From the NCBI RefSeq assembly GCF_000003605.2, contig NW_003109096.1, positions 129,070-175,417 on the forward strand: DNA of 46,348 nucleotides, written 5' to 3'. Origin of the DNA: Saccoglossus kowalevskii (lineage: Eukaryota; Hemichordata; Enteropneusta; Harrimaniidae). The position numbers and the translations under genes were made by a program. Of this stretch, positions 22,640 to 34,700 are shown in pieces (the first letter of the stretch is position 1; the number at the start of each line of letters is the position of its first letter). The notes beneath the pieces were generated by a model. That model saw nothing but the letters and a program-made list of their open reading frames with translations. It did no database searches and had not been told where the DNA came from.

Positions 22640-25030
22640 CCATCAGTCTCCTTTTGTGAAGCAATGTTTGTTTTTTCTGAAAAGAAATATCTTAAACTGA
22701 ATTTATTCTGGCATTCCCTAAATTGTGTTGAATGTATAGATATCTAAATACAGCAAACAAGTGAAGATCCTGTTTTTTATTGGAAGGTCGGAAAACTCAA
22801 TCCTATCGGTGTAATGAACGCTGCTTCTATAAATAGTTAGCTAGACTCAATTTACCTCATGGGTCGCGACTTTAGTCAGGCGAGACTAGATAATTGGTTC
22901 CAAAAGTCAATTGTATACATGCTTTTTACTGCCATGCCCACATTATTGCTACGTAAAATAGTCGTGCTTTGGATAATTCTATTCCATCGGGGAATTGTAG
23001 GATTCTAGCTATAAAGACAACAGTTCTGAACATTGTCAGTCATTGTGTTTTCTTCTAACAATATTAGGTAAGTAGGACTAAGATCAAGGTTTTGCGATAC
23101 CTGTAGTATAAGGTGCGCCTAAATGACTACATAATCTTATCTATATCCTTGACATGTAACATGTAAACAGCTCACAAATGGGTCAACAGTGTTTGTAAAT
23201 CCGGTGGTCATTGGTTACGCAGTGAATAGGTCAGAAGATACAATTTTACCCAACGAGAAAGATGTGACCAATTATTCCAAAATCGTTATTGAAAAATTAT
23301 TTTGCAAAATATTTACTGCCATGAATTAACATAATAAACATGACTAAAATATTATTAGTTTCATAAATAATTTGCACAATTTAGACTCGGCCATAGAAGC
23401 ATTCAGTAGCCTTTACCAGGCGTCGGACATTGCACAATCCCAATTACATAAACGAGATACAACATGCAAATAATGCAGTTTGGATTATCGGCATTTATAA
23501 TTGCAGTGTTAGAAACGTGAATTAAAGAGAAAATTACACACTTATCTCATTTAGCAGCCATACAATTTCTGTTTTGAGTTGCTATCCTGGTCTGAGTTAC
23601 AGGACAAAATGCCAAAGTATAAATAAATATACCGAAATATGGCGGCCTAGTTAATGATTTTTTGGTGCCTAACATCAATCTCTATGTTTTCGTGGCATGC
23701 TATTGGTTGGGTTATGATACACGCTAGCATGCATATTTCACCAGAAATATGGTTGAGAAAACAATGCTCTCATCGGGTCGACAAATATGTATATCGACCC
23801 TGTCCCGAGTCAATATTTGTATAGTTATATCAGCTTATGGCGGTGGTTTCTTCCTTAAATATTGACACACACATTCAAGGCACAAGGCGTATAACATAAC
23901 AACAATGCATTTTTAATACATTTGAACTTTTATATGGGACTTCATCAGCGTATATATATTCCGAAATGTAAGAATGTAAAAACTTTAAGTACTTCTTGTT
24001 GATTCCAATTTATTCATAAATTAGCAAAAATCCTCTGCAATTCTGATGTCGCACGTGGTACTCTGCAACAAAAAAGTTGATGAAGTAATTAAAACGTGTA
24101 CGGAAAAGCTTGTAAATAGTTGAAGAAATCAAAATGAGATCACCAGCGGTTTTAACTATAGTATTAACAACTTTTATATAAGAAACAAAATCAACTCTCC
24201 CGCACAAATGCCTCACGAAATATAGACATGCGGGAACCGATTTAGTTTTCAAGTTATTTTCAAAGGGTCAAATATTGATTGAAAAGTGACAGCCACAAGG
24301 GTGCCATAAGATGACTGAGCTCATCCACGGACGCTGTGAGAATATAAACAACAATATTATTTTGGCAAACTCTCCTGTACAAGAATAAATATGAGTACAT
24401 TATGTATACATCGTAAAGGTAAAAAAAAAATATCCGATATACATAAATCAGCGACTGTCCAAGGGATTGGTCCAATAGAATCATGTGATAATATAGTTTA
24501 GTAAACTTGTTTTCGTTCTCAATTGGGTTACACATTTTGGTGTGTGTTTACTGTGCTTTACACAATGTTAGATCCACGTTTATTTTGACAAATCAGATTG
24601 GCTATTGAATATACGCAAACCTTAAATAATTCTGTACGTTTATCACAGAAACTGTAAATAAAATCGGAGCACAGTTTTGTGGAAGGCATGAGATGTCTGT
24701 AATATACATACCATTGTCTCATTATTCCTTATCGTGTAACAGTTTAACCAAGTCCTTTCGCCTAATTTTATTAAGCAGATATTCAAGTAAACGAGTATCG
24801 TCTTTTGATATTGAGCCTTGTTCTTTAAGTTTAAGAAAGAGCCCCATTGGACTTTCAATTTTCTCCAGACCAGCTTTAGGTATACTCACAGGACTGTCGG
24901 CGTCACCACGACACAAATATTTCATATCTTTTAGTTCACCTACCAAATTAATATATTTATTTTCATATATTTGTAAGCATGAATCTAAATTGATATATTA
25001 TACACAGTAATACATGCTAGCTACATGCTA
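22640..25030 (+). repeat. Duplicated module X, copy C
   Basis: It parallels 8480-11280 in order and orientation but is more diverged than copies A and B are from each other. Both the non-coding left part and the DED exon part are present, which shows that the left part and the exon belonged to one ancestral unit. Confidence 0.75.
24712..24939 (-). CDS. DED exon, copy C
   Basis: The minus-strand exon has a TTGGTAG acceptor and a GTATGT donor. It is open from the acceptor to TAA (24722-24724), followed at once by TGA. It reads ELKDMKYLCRG, then GLEKIESPMGLFLKLKEQG, then LLEYLLNKIRRKDLVKLL. The RxDL motif characteristic of DEDs is intact (RKDL). The TGA after its TAA lines up with the single TGA of copy A, so that stop predates the duplication. 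The 16-codon candidate start exon at 25372-25419 is upstream on the same strand, though its end phase (0) does not fit this exon's start phase (1), so another exon would be needed. Confidence 0.7.
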
Positions 25031-25371
25031 AGATTGTAGTACAATTATAGCTTGTATTCATTTCGTCAATGGAACTAGAATTCCGTGTCCTTGAATACAC
25101 TTTCCTATAAGTTGCAAAAAACACGGCTAGACATGTACTATCTACATCGTCATAGCTCCGGCTATCTAAATATGTGGTTGATTGCCGAAGACCTGTCCAG
25201 CAGAAGTTATACGGGGGAAACGAGGGTGGCTGCTACGATTGACGCAATGTTTGTCAGTAGATCTTAGTAACTGCAAATCTTAAATTTCTTCGAAAGAATT
25301 TATTTTGAATGCAACAATATAACCATAAAAATCGTAGATGATGTTCGTTGCATTTAACAATGGTAACTTAC

Positions 25372-25419
25372 CATGTTTTCCCAATTGTTTTCCTTACTAA
25401 CATTGACAGAATCCGCCAT
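25372..25419 (-). CDS. Candidate first coding exon for a DED gene
   Basis: On the minus strand AAAATGG starts MADSVNVSKENNWENM, followed directly by a consensus GTAAGT donor. Start context and donor are both good. It lies 430 bp upstream of DED exon copy C on the same strand, consistent with a start exon of that gene. No homologue is known to me and the sequence is short, so chance cannot be excluded. Its phase requires an intermediate exon, which I could not find. Confidence 0.35.
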
Positions 25420-25439
25420 TTTATGCGTGTTTAATTTGT

Positions 25440-26095
25440 GACCAGCGACGTCACCTGGCGAACTATAGAAGGGGTCAGAGGGGATCTCGTTGAAATCTCG
25501 TTAAATATGCGTTGGTTCAGATGTATGTGGTGATATTTATAATGCAAAATAAGATGCACGCAAATACAATAAAAACAACTACAAAATAATATAATAAAAT
25601 ATATAGTGAAAATAAATAAAGTATATAAAATTAAATTCACGCCGTAATTTACATCATATTTTAATCAGATTGAGTAACCTTTCAGTTTGTACTCGTTTGA
25701 CTGAGCAACAGTCAAAGTCGCCATCTTTGTTTATATGAGACCTATAAAATACATTCCTGAAGTTGGTCCATGTTAAATATTGTCAGCTCCAACACAGAGC
25801 CGGCTTGTCTTATGATAGGTTGTTCATACCTGCACTCTAGTTAGGTAAAAAGAATTTGGGATTAAACGTATTTCTGTCCTGCTATTACCATGGCAACACC
25901 CGGGAAAATGATTTGTTTTAGCGGAGTGGACCACCAATCAATCAACTATACCTATCGACAGTATGCACACTCGCAATTGCCACAACATTCATTAGAGACA
26001 ACTGTGATATTAAATGGTAGGAACCTCTGCCTTGTACACAAACGATACATAATGAAAATAACAAAAGAGAAGAAGTGTTTCCAAGAATTACTCGT
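25440..26095. other. Non-coding spacer between modules
   Basis: No gene is supported. On the minus strand AAAGATGGCGACTTTGAC at about 25720 gives a short start-like frame of 19 codons without a donor. Confidence 0.35.
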
Positions 26096-26099
26096 GCAC

Positions 26100-26635
26100 A
26101 TATTAAGGTATCACAACACCGTTAGTACGTTGTGCGCCTACACGAATACATACCCATATCTATCTCCTTGGCAACATCATGCAAACGCTCCATAAATGAG
26201 CGTTTGTTTAATGGGGGTCCGGTCATCGTTTACACGACAAATAAGTTGGGAGGTGGGACTTGATGTATCGACAAGTACGTATCTACGCTGCAATGAAATT
26301 GGTTGTGGGATTTCCCCACTGCAAGTTAATAATTGATGCCAAAATACATACATGACAACAATATTGAGTTATTGTTACCCGAGATACGCATAGTAAACAA
26401 CGACATTGCGTTGTTGTAAACTGTACACCGCGCATATAACACGCCCTCTAGCGACAAATCACTTCTATGATGTAAAAGAGTGCTAGGTATGCTGTTTATA
26501 GTATTGATACTGCGGTCGTTGGGTCGATAAAAAATACTGTACCTTAGAAATGTATAATATATTGAATAACAACGGCAACACAACTAAAGGTCACACAACG
26601 CAGAGACGACAAAGAAATAGCGCTAAAATTTTAGC
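26100..26635 (+). repeat. Duplicated module Y, copy 2
   Basis: It matches 12425-12932. It also contains a perfect short hairpin absent from copy 1 (AAACGCTC, loop CATAAAT, GAGCGTTT at about 26182-26204). Module Z follows directly at about 26610. Confidence 0.8.
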
Positions 26636-27510
26636 AGCAACATTTCGTCATGACCCTCGGATCGTGACGGATAAAATTGTCTGTTTGGTAGACGTATTCA
26701 AAGTCAATTCCCAGGTTTGACGACGTCACTGACAGTACTCCCCCTCCTCCAGCCAGCGCGTGACGGCGCCATATAATAAGCGGATATTGACTATGCTTGG
26801 CTACCAACATATGAAGCTAATCTACGATTGTTGAGTTCCCAAACTCGGTAGAAACCCTGACCACTTATCCACTAATTTCAAATACGCTGTTCCGAGCACG
26901 ATTTGGCGTCATTAATCATCTTGGAATACCATAAGTATATGTATGAATGATTTTGTATCTGCTATTAAACAATTAATAATAAAATTTAACAATCCGTGAC
27001 CAATCGCGGCCATCGCTTAGGCTCGAGAATAATCGATATTAGAAATCTTCAGCATTTTGCGTGTTGGAGGTTTTATCAACACAACGCGTAAACGCGAATA
27101 TTCTCATTTTGTTCCTTTTGACATATAAACGATTACTATTCAAATCATCTCGAGTTATGGACGCATGTAGCTTAGCAGTAGCAGGCGTGACGAATATCGA
27201 CCACGAACCATGTATATTCGATATTACGTATCACGTGTCAGCTTTTACCCCTTTGAACACTCTGATGTTCGCAATGCATAGTTAGGCGCGGCGATATCTA
27301 ATCAATAAGCGATTTAGCATTAAAAGTCAAAAGGTATTTTTTTCGCAAAAATACTGCGGGGAAAATTTCATTTAACAAATGTATAATTTTAAAAAATAAT
27401 ACACATTTCATAAAGGACAAGCAATATTCTGGAAGAAAATCTATATCAAAACAAAATAGTTTTCAATTTTTACCAACTTGCCGTCCAAACCTTCCGTTGG
27501 TGAAACCCAT
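26610..27510 (+). repeat. Duplicated module Z, copy 2
   Basis: Near-identical to 14785-15665, with an additional stretch around 26981-27013. High similarity over about 900 bp of apparently non-coding DNA points to recent duplication or gene conversion over 12 kb. Confidence 0.85.
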
Positions 27511-28435
27511 ATTTGTCTTTAAAAACGTCAGTCTCCAACACACGCGTGTATGCATGACAACATTTCTGCACATATATGTAACAATGTTTGAACTTTCTGT
27601 CATATCCATGTTTAAGTGAGAGATGAAATAGATGAGGGGTATATTTCCAACTCCACCATAATATGGCGGACTTTTTAATTTGTTTACGTTTTATGGAAAA
27701 TGTAATATTAAACTTTAAAACAATCTTCCCAAAATGTTGTTTCAAATCCCCTGCAAAAAATGTTGGTCGCCCCAATACGTATGATTCTCATAATTTAATA
27801 CCGCGTGGTGTCGTACTTTTTGAAATTTTCGGGAAGTTGTCATTGAAACATAAATCAAACAATTAGATCTTACCATGTGAACAACAGTGTTATATAAATC
27901 ATAACAAAAAATGATCTAATTATACTTGTTTGAAAGGAGATGTGATCCAAATCACATGAGAACAAAAATCAAGTAAACACATAATTATTGATATTGACAA
28001 CATTATATCACTACATAATTACGTTATACCAGCATGCATCTGAGAAGAATATTATGCATTCGTAAATCAGTACAATCACGTGATCAAATCAAGTGATGAA
28101 ATCAAAGATGGCCACTACTCGACTGTTTGTTTTTACATTTTATGTGATATAGGCACCTTTGTATATTCAATTGTGTCTATAACAATATTTCGATGATAAT
28201 GCTCTGATAATGCATATAGTTATCGTTTTATGAAGTTGTGTAGTAATTCACTCAGTCTAATCAAAGACACTATTGTCTTTGGTCTAATTAACAATCCACT
28301 TTATTCTCACAATTTTAACCATGCTCTCTCTGAATAAATTGCGCCATCTTTCGACGAACCGCTCACCCGAAGTCAAATTTGCATAGACCGGTGGAGGGAA
28401 TGTCATTCAATTTGATTGTGTTGTCGTCAACACAC
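27511..28435. other. Non-coding spacer
   Basis: No gene is supported; minus frame 27470-27775 and plus frame 27663-27866 have no recognisable domains. Several ATCACATGA/CACGTGATC-like palindromes lie at 27940-28085. Confidence 0.35.
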
Positions 28436-28439
28436 GACC

Positions 28440-29260
28440 ACAGATAACAATATCGACGCTGTTGAATCCCCAACACCCATTTACGTAAAACAAGTTCTCC
28501 GTCGCTAGAAGGCGCGCCTTATAAGGATATTTCGACATCAATTATTAACCTGCATTGGGAAAATTCCACAGCTAATTTTATAACAGCGTAGATACGTCCT
28601 TGTTGCCAATACTTACTCACCGAGTAACCGATGGCCACCGGACCCCAGCAACTGTCGACTCCTCTTCGAGACAATTACATGCGATTGCCAAGGATATAGA
28701 TACGGGTATGTAGTTTTGTAGGTGCACACCTTACTACCGGTGGTATTGTACCTTAATTTGTGAGGGACAAATTCCTCTTTTTGTTTATCGGCTTTATGTT
28801 GGTTTCAATTATTTGTGATAGTTTTTACCAAAAATAAAAAAACATCACACAAAGCTAGATTTACTGCTGAATTATTTAAAATTTTCAACAAACTTTAACG
28901 TCGGAACGCTAGGAATGTTATTCAATTAGACGATTGTATTAGATTGTGTTGTCATCAACACACGGTTACATATCACACACTGAGGCCAGGATCTCTCACA
29001 CCCATTTATAAGTCATACAAGAGCGTTGTCGCTAGAGGGCGCGCCTAATATGCGCGGTGTATTCCTTAACAGCAACGCAATGCCGTTGTTTACTCATACG
29101 TATTCACAGTTAGATACTTTCCAAGCCTCTGTTTGTGGAATACTCACAGGGCAAAGGATTTGTTAATTATCGAACGCACTTGTGATAGTTTTTACCAAAC
29201 TCCATAAAACACCACGTGAAGGTATATTTATTGCTGGATCATTTACCATTTACCATTACC
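28440..29260 (-). repeat. Inverted, diverged copies of module Y
   Basis: Read on the minus strand, 28440-28765 contains AATTAAGGTA, CTACATACCCGTATCTATAT, CTTGGCAATCGCATGTAA and GACGTATCTACGCTG, as in module Y. A second partial copy at 28925-29115 holds the CACCGCGCATAT and CTCTAGCGACAA blocks. Both are followed by a direct repeat (GTGATAGTTTTTACCAAA at about 28817 and 29182). Confidence 0.75.
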
Positions 29261-29505
29261 AAGAATTGTTTTAAATATATATTTAAAATATATTATTTTA
29301 ATATAAATATTGTTCCCACTATCAAAGTGTAACTCCAATAATATTGTAATGGGGATATTGAAAAAATCCAAAAAACTTCTGGGAAAAACTGAAATTAGAT
29401 CGCTTTCAAATGTGAGTTCAATTAACAATTTTGATTTGTCTACCTTAAATGCTACATTATATATTAAATACGTGATTTGCATAATTACAGTTTTCAGTTT
29501 TTTAA

Positions 29506-29592
29506 TCAATATCTCGAGTACAAGTAATTTTGAATTAATTTTGAATGTTTCTTCAATACTCTCAACACGGGAGTTCTTTCTAAACTTTCTTT
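29506..29592 (+). repeat. Direct repeat R2, first copy
   Basis: The segment with AAGTAATTTTGAATTAATTT and GGGAGTTCTTTCTAA recurs at 32723-32808 at the far end of the minisatellite region. It looks like an end sequence of the same repeat family. Confidence 0.75.
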
Positions 29593-30162
29593 AATTTCAA
29601 ATTACGTCACTTAGTTACGTGCCTTTGGACCGGAATCCCGGCAAAGTGGAACCATATGGCGATTACTAGTTACCTGCGTTCTACTTGTCATTCGCAAGGG
29701 ACGCCGGGAATCAGTGAATATGCAATCAAGTGTTAGTTTGATAAAATGCGTTCTAAAACGCATATATACAGATTGTTATGGCTGCAATAATAACAATCAC
29801 CACTCATTGCCATTAGTGTTTTTTTCATTGAACAAAAACTCTTGACAATACTGCATAAGCAATATATTTATTGATCGATAAATCATAAAGCAGTTTTATA
29901 ATCTACATGCAAAAAAACACTATTAAAAAAATTACATGTTTTTGGCCATATTGCATCTGAAAAAAAACAATATTTTTTAACTTATTGTGTCTGAGTCATT
30001 AAATATGCAATGAATCTATCTTCTGAAAAAAGGATGGTTTTATTATTAAGAAATGTTATATTTACTCGATTGTATAGGTCATTGATATCAAGAAACAGGA
30101 AACTGTTACTTAAATGTTGAAACAGCTTAACATGGTTGAAAACCAAAATCATCATTGTATAA

Positions 30163-30342
<180 letters not shown>

Positions 30343-30760
30343 TAAGTATCTTGAAAAGTAGAATACAGATACCTTGGTCAATATATTTGATTGTGATACT
30401 ACATATGCTTTAAAAACAGGTCGGGTAAGTCGGATTTTATTTTCCTTCATCAGACATTGACTACTAAAAAAAATAGTAACAGTAATACAGTTACAGTAAT
30501 AACTTATCAATTTAGCCAAAATTTTGAATAATAAATTTAGTTTCAATCGCAGGTCCTTATATTCTTGCTTGAATTTTCATGTTCACCTTGCCTAGTGTAA
30601 TAGTACTATGACCACTTTTTTGGGGATGCCTGTTTTATTAAAAAAATTAAAAAAAAAGGATTGATAGTTACAGCTATTGTCGCTTTATGTAAACAAATAA
30701 TCTTGTAAAGGAGTCCATCACCATTATGATGTAAGTTTATTAATTCTTTCTTTTTTTCAG

Positions 30761-30837
30761 TGATTTGGCCTTGAATGAACTTCAGATGAAGGAGTTGCAG
30801 GATCAGTTCGAGGCTCGAGGCTGAGCAGTATTTATTA
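30761..30837 (+). pseudogene. ROCK-like exon 2 (coiled coil), frameshifted by a 7-bp duplication
   Basis: After a TTTTTTTCAG acceptor the exon reads DLALNELQMKELQDQFEA, matching the ROCK stretch that includes ELQDQLEAEQYFS. The word CGAGGCT is tandemly repeated (30809-30815, 30816-30822), which shifts the frame into TGA at 30822-30824. The AEQY continuation is visible in another frame just before the GTGAGT donor. Its phase fits exon 1, yet in ROCK proteins several hundred coiled-coil residues separate the two, so the intervening exons are missing. Confidence 0.8.
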
Positions 30838-30843
30838 GTGAGT

Positions 30844-31670
30844 ATTTTTTTACCAGTGATTGAATGTATGGCTTTGCATTGATGTAGAAGGTTTTATAAT
30901 GACAGATGTATTAAAGATATTTTTTTATTAGAATCTGGAGCAACAATGTGTGTTTCTAATTTAATGTGTAAAAAAATGTTTGGCCTTGAGTGGCCCAACT
31001 TTTGTCAGGCAACGTCAGATAACCTCTACACAATGAAAACATGCGATAATGATAGAAATAATGTGAAAGCATTCATTCAATGAACGATATTTCGCTCACT
31101 GCATCTTACGTAAAAGTCATGCCACACAAATTGAACAATTTTGATTTGATTTTGAACTTGAATTTCTTCTATTTCTTTTTTAGTTCAATGTTTAGATATG
31201 GTGTTGAGATAGCTTGACCTCATTAAAATTAACCCTCACAAATGTTTATAGCACATCATTAAGCATTTGTCAAACTCAATGATATCACTACAATGATATG
31301 ACCTTTGTTTGTTTGTTCGTTTTTTTTCATTTGATTTTATTCAAACACAGACTCTCAAAGTGAACCGAAAGTGGTCTATTTCACTAGTTTGATATTTTAG
31401 CACATTAGATTTTTGATTCCTGTTTTTTAATTTCACATGATAACACAGAGTATATTCCTAAGCGATAACACTGAATAATAAATGCTTTTGTTTTTAACAA
31501 CAAATCTGGCTTTCCCTCAATTTTTATGATACTGAAAATATCTGGGTTCTAAATAGTAGCATCCATTTTAAATGAAAAAAACATTTCAATGATTTTACAA
31601 ACACACAAAAAGAATAGTGTTTGTTTGTGTTGTTTTCTCACCTCTATAGATATTATACAAAAAACAAGTT
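30844..31670. other. Intron-like AT-rich DNA
   Basis: No exon is recognised. The ROCK segment expected between exon 2 and exon 3 (the STLYKTQ to QEL... region) was not found here or up to 35170. Confidence 0.4.
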
Positions 31671-31674
31671 CGCG

Positions 31675-32808
31675 AACTCTAATTTGCATGATAATTAGCT
31701 GATTTTTAGCTGTTCCAAGACTGTTCCACTGATATCTGAAGAACCATTAATTGGATTTTGATGAAATTTGGCACATGGATGCTCTGAACTAGTGCGCAGA
31801 TGTGATTAGTTTTGGGTAAAAATCTATGAATATTAATTACCTAATTTGCATGATAATTAACTGATTTTAAGCTGTTCCACTGATTTTTGAAGAACCACTC
31901 ATTGGATTTCAATGAAACTTGGCACATGGATGCTCTGAACTAATGCGCAGATTTGATTAGTTTTGGGTAAAAATCTGCTAATATTATTAATTACCTAATT
32001 TACATAATGATTAATCAATTTTCGGTTTTTCCACTGATANNNNNNNNNNNNNNNNNNNNNNNNNNNNNNNNNNNNNNNNNNNNNNNNNNNNNNNNNNNNN
32101 NNNNNNNNNNNNNNNNNNNNNNNNNNNNNNNNNNNNNNNNNNNNNNNNNNNNNNNNNNNNNNNNNNNNNNNNNNNNNNNNNNNNNNNNNNNNNNNNNNNN
32201 NNNNNNNNNNNNNNNNNNNNNNNNNNNNNNNNNNNNNNNNNNNNNNNNAATTTGCATAATTAGTTAATTTTTTGCTGTTCTATGGCTGTTGCACTGATGT
32301 CTAAAAACCAACCACTCATTGGATTTCAATGAAACTTTTAAAGAGTACCCATCACATTTCAATGAACCTCAGACCATGCACCATATTAGTTTTTGGTAAA
32401 TATTTATGCTTCTTAATCACCTAATTAACATAATTAATTAATACTGATATCTCAAGTATTGATCATCGCATTTGAATAAAACTTGGTACATAAATGCTCT
32501 AGGACAATAGACAGCCTGATTAATTTTAGGTTAAAATCTGTTCATATTAATTCTCTAATTAGCATAATAATTAATAATTATTATATAAATATAATTATTT
32601 TTTTGGTTCTAATCACATTTCAATGAAACTTGGTACATTGTGCAGACCTTTAGTTTTACACTTAAATCTGTTCATATTAGTTACCTTATTTGCATAATTA
32701 GTTTTCAGCTATTCCATCAATATCTCAAGTATAAGTAATTTTGAATTAATTTTTAATGTGTCTCCAAAACTCTCAGCACACGGGAGTTCTTTCTAAGCTT
32801 TCTTTGAT
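31675..32808 (+). repeat. Minisatellite with units of about 135-162 bp
   Basis: Units start at about 31681, 31843, 31997, 32249, 32421, 32555 and 32686, each with CTAATTTGCATAATTA, CTGTTCCACTGAT, GGATTTCAATGAAACTTGG and GCTCTGAACTA-like blocks. Units become more diverged to the right. The assembly gap 32040-32248 falls in the array, as expected for a collapsed tandem repeat. The right edge (32723-32808) matches 29506-29592. Confidence 0.85.
32040..32248. other. Assembly gap inside the minisatellite
   Basis: A run of N of 209 bases, about one and a third repeat units; the true copy number may differ. Confidence 0.95.
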
Positions 32809-33341
32809 TACTTCATAGTTCAACATATGTTAGTTCTTGCTTGAAAAAATACACATATGTTCGCACTTCCTAGCTTACCTTGACTTTGCAAGATAATTCC
32901 AGAGTCTGCACCCTGCTTACTAGTTGTTTGTTCTATTTGTCAAAATTCCTGGGCTTACGCTCCCTAGCTTATTTGTTGTTTGCTCTTGTTTAAAACATAC
33001 TAGATTCGTAGCTTGCAAGATAAAATTGTTATCTCTGCTCAACGTAATCCGTGGACTGTCCTCATTAGCTATAGACCACCGAGGTAAATATTGCCTTGCT
33101 TTTCAAAGTCTTAGTGATGTCTGGCATCCAAGTTAAGATGACCTTTCCTGTATTTATTCAACTGATTTTATTCCGTAAACTTATGCAAATATTGGCATAC
33201 CAAATTTACAATAAAATCGTGTACCACCTAACTCAGCCATAATTACTATCAGACTGTTGGGGTATTTGACCTATTGACCGCCATTTGTTTGCTTCCAAAA
33301 TTTTAGTGAAACATTTATCACATTTTTTTGTATTATTTTTA

Positions 33342-33487
33342 AATTATTCATTTGCATACTTTTCATTTGCATAAGCTTCGTTCGTTTGTTTCATTTATCC
33401 ACTGCGCATGTTTATTGCAGCCCATTTGCTTCATTCTGTTTACATACACTGTTTACACCGCACGCTGTTCATGCCCAGTCATTCAAT
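33342..33487 (+). repeat. Solo copy of a DIRS-flanking repeat
   Basis: About 145 bp match 44216-44361 in the same orientation (TTTGCATAAGCTTCGTTCGT, CACTGCGCATG, CACCGCACGCTGTTC-like). It may be a terminal repeat left by another copy of the element, or one half of a split direct repeat. The DIRS coding region itself starts only at 39.9 kb. Confidence 0.7.
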
Positions 33488-33577
33488 TAGGGATATAATG
33501 CATGACATAACAAATACATGGTTGTTCAGTGGAAAACTGGTTATTCACATGAATATTTTAGGATGAACAAATTCACA

Positions 33578-34257
33578 TAAAATATAAATTACTGGTCTGC
33601 TACATGTCCATGTGTCTAGAAGTAAATATCAACTGAAGTTTTTTTCCCCCAGTGAAATGACATTACTGAGCTGGGCTATAATTACTACTAATTTTGAATT
33701 CTGTAACAGACAGAATTTCCATAGGCTACAGATTCATATGACAATTTTTGAGAGATTTATTTAGATTCAGATTTATTTTTTGGAAGGCGAACAAAGTTGA
33801 CTTTCAACATTCAAAAGGTTAACTGAGCGGATCTTGTCCTATTCCTACATGGCAGCTAAACATGCCACATGAACATGTTGGGAGGAAGTAATATATACAA
33901 TATATAAATTTCTGGTCTGCTACATGTACATGTGTCTAGAAGTAAATAGCAGTGTTTAAAACTGAAGTTTTTTCCCGTGAAATGATATTACTGCGCTGGA
34001 CTATAATTATTGCATACTACAAATTATGATTTCTAAAAAATATTATTTCAATGCTTTGCTTGTCACATGGCAAAACGGCAAAATTCTGCAATGGACATAA
34101 TTTTCCTTAGACTACAGGTTATTATGACAATTTTTGAGAGATTTTGAAAAAATGTAATCAGATTTATATTTTGAAAGGCCAAAAAAAGTAGACTTTCAAC
34201 ATTAAAAAAATTAACTGATTGGATCTTGTACTCGTACATGGCAATTAAACATGGCTG
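33578..34257 (+). repeat. Tandem duplication, two units of about 300-350 bp
   Basis: Unit 1 (33578-33876) and unit 2 (33900-34257) share CTGGTCTGCTACATGT, GTGTCTAGAAGTAAATA, GACAATTTTTGAGAGATTT and GACTTTCAACATT. Unit 2 carries an extra stretch of about 60 bp around 34030-34090. It lies in the intron of the ROCK-like fragment. Confidence 0.8.
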
Positions 34258-34589
34258 TATGACATCATTATCATTATCATATTAGATCATCCCTTGGCTT
34301 TATCTCATTTTGAACCAAATCAATGGATTGTGTGTGAACAAAAAAAAGGTAAATTCAACTTTATAGAAAATTGCTTAACCTTATTTAGTAAACTTTTTTT
34401 ATGATTGTAATTGATAAAAATTTTCTACATTCTAATTTCATTTCTCTCTGCCAAAATTCAAGCTTGCAATTTTATTTTTATTTTCTCCTTATCACTAAAG
34501 TTGGAACAAGAAAAAAATCTTCACTCTTTTGTTATCTTCCTTCCTCATTTGTTTCTCTCATTCTGCTTTGTGAGGACGATCCCACCTTC

Positions 34590-34700
34590 AATTGGCTATT
34601 CTAACACTGAGGGCGATTTCATTATTCTGATCAGTGGAGAAGTGTTTCTAACACTGAGGGCGCTCCTGCATTTGATTGGCTATCCTAACACCGAGGGCGC
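34590..34700 (+). repeat. Three short repeats with CTAACACTGAGGGCG
   Basis: The word TAACACxGAGGGCG occurs near 34602, 34649 and 34686, twice preceded by ATTGGCTAT. It makes a spurious 155-codon frame (34411-34878) look repetitive. Confidence 0.6.
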
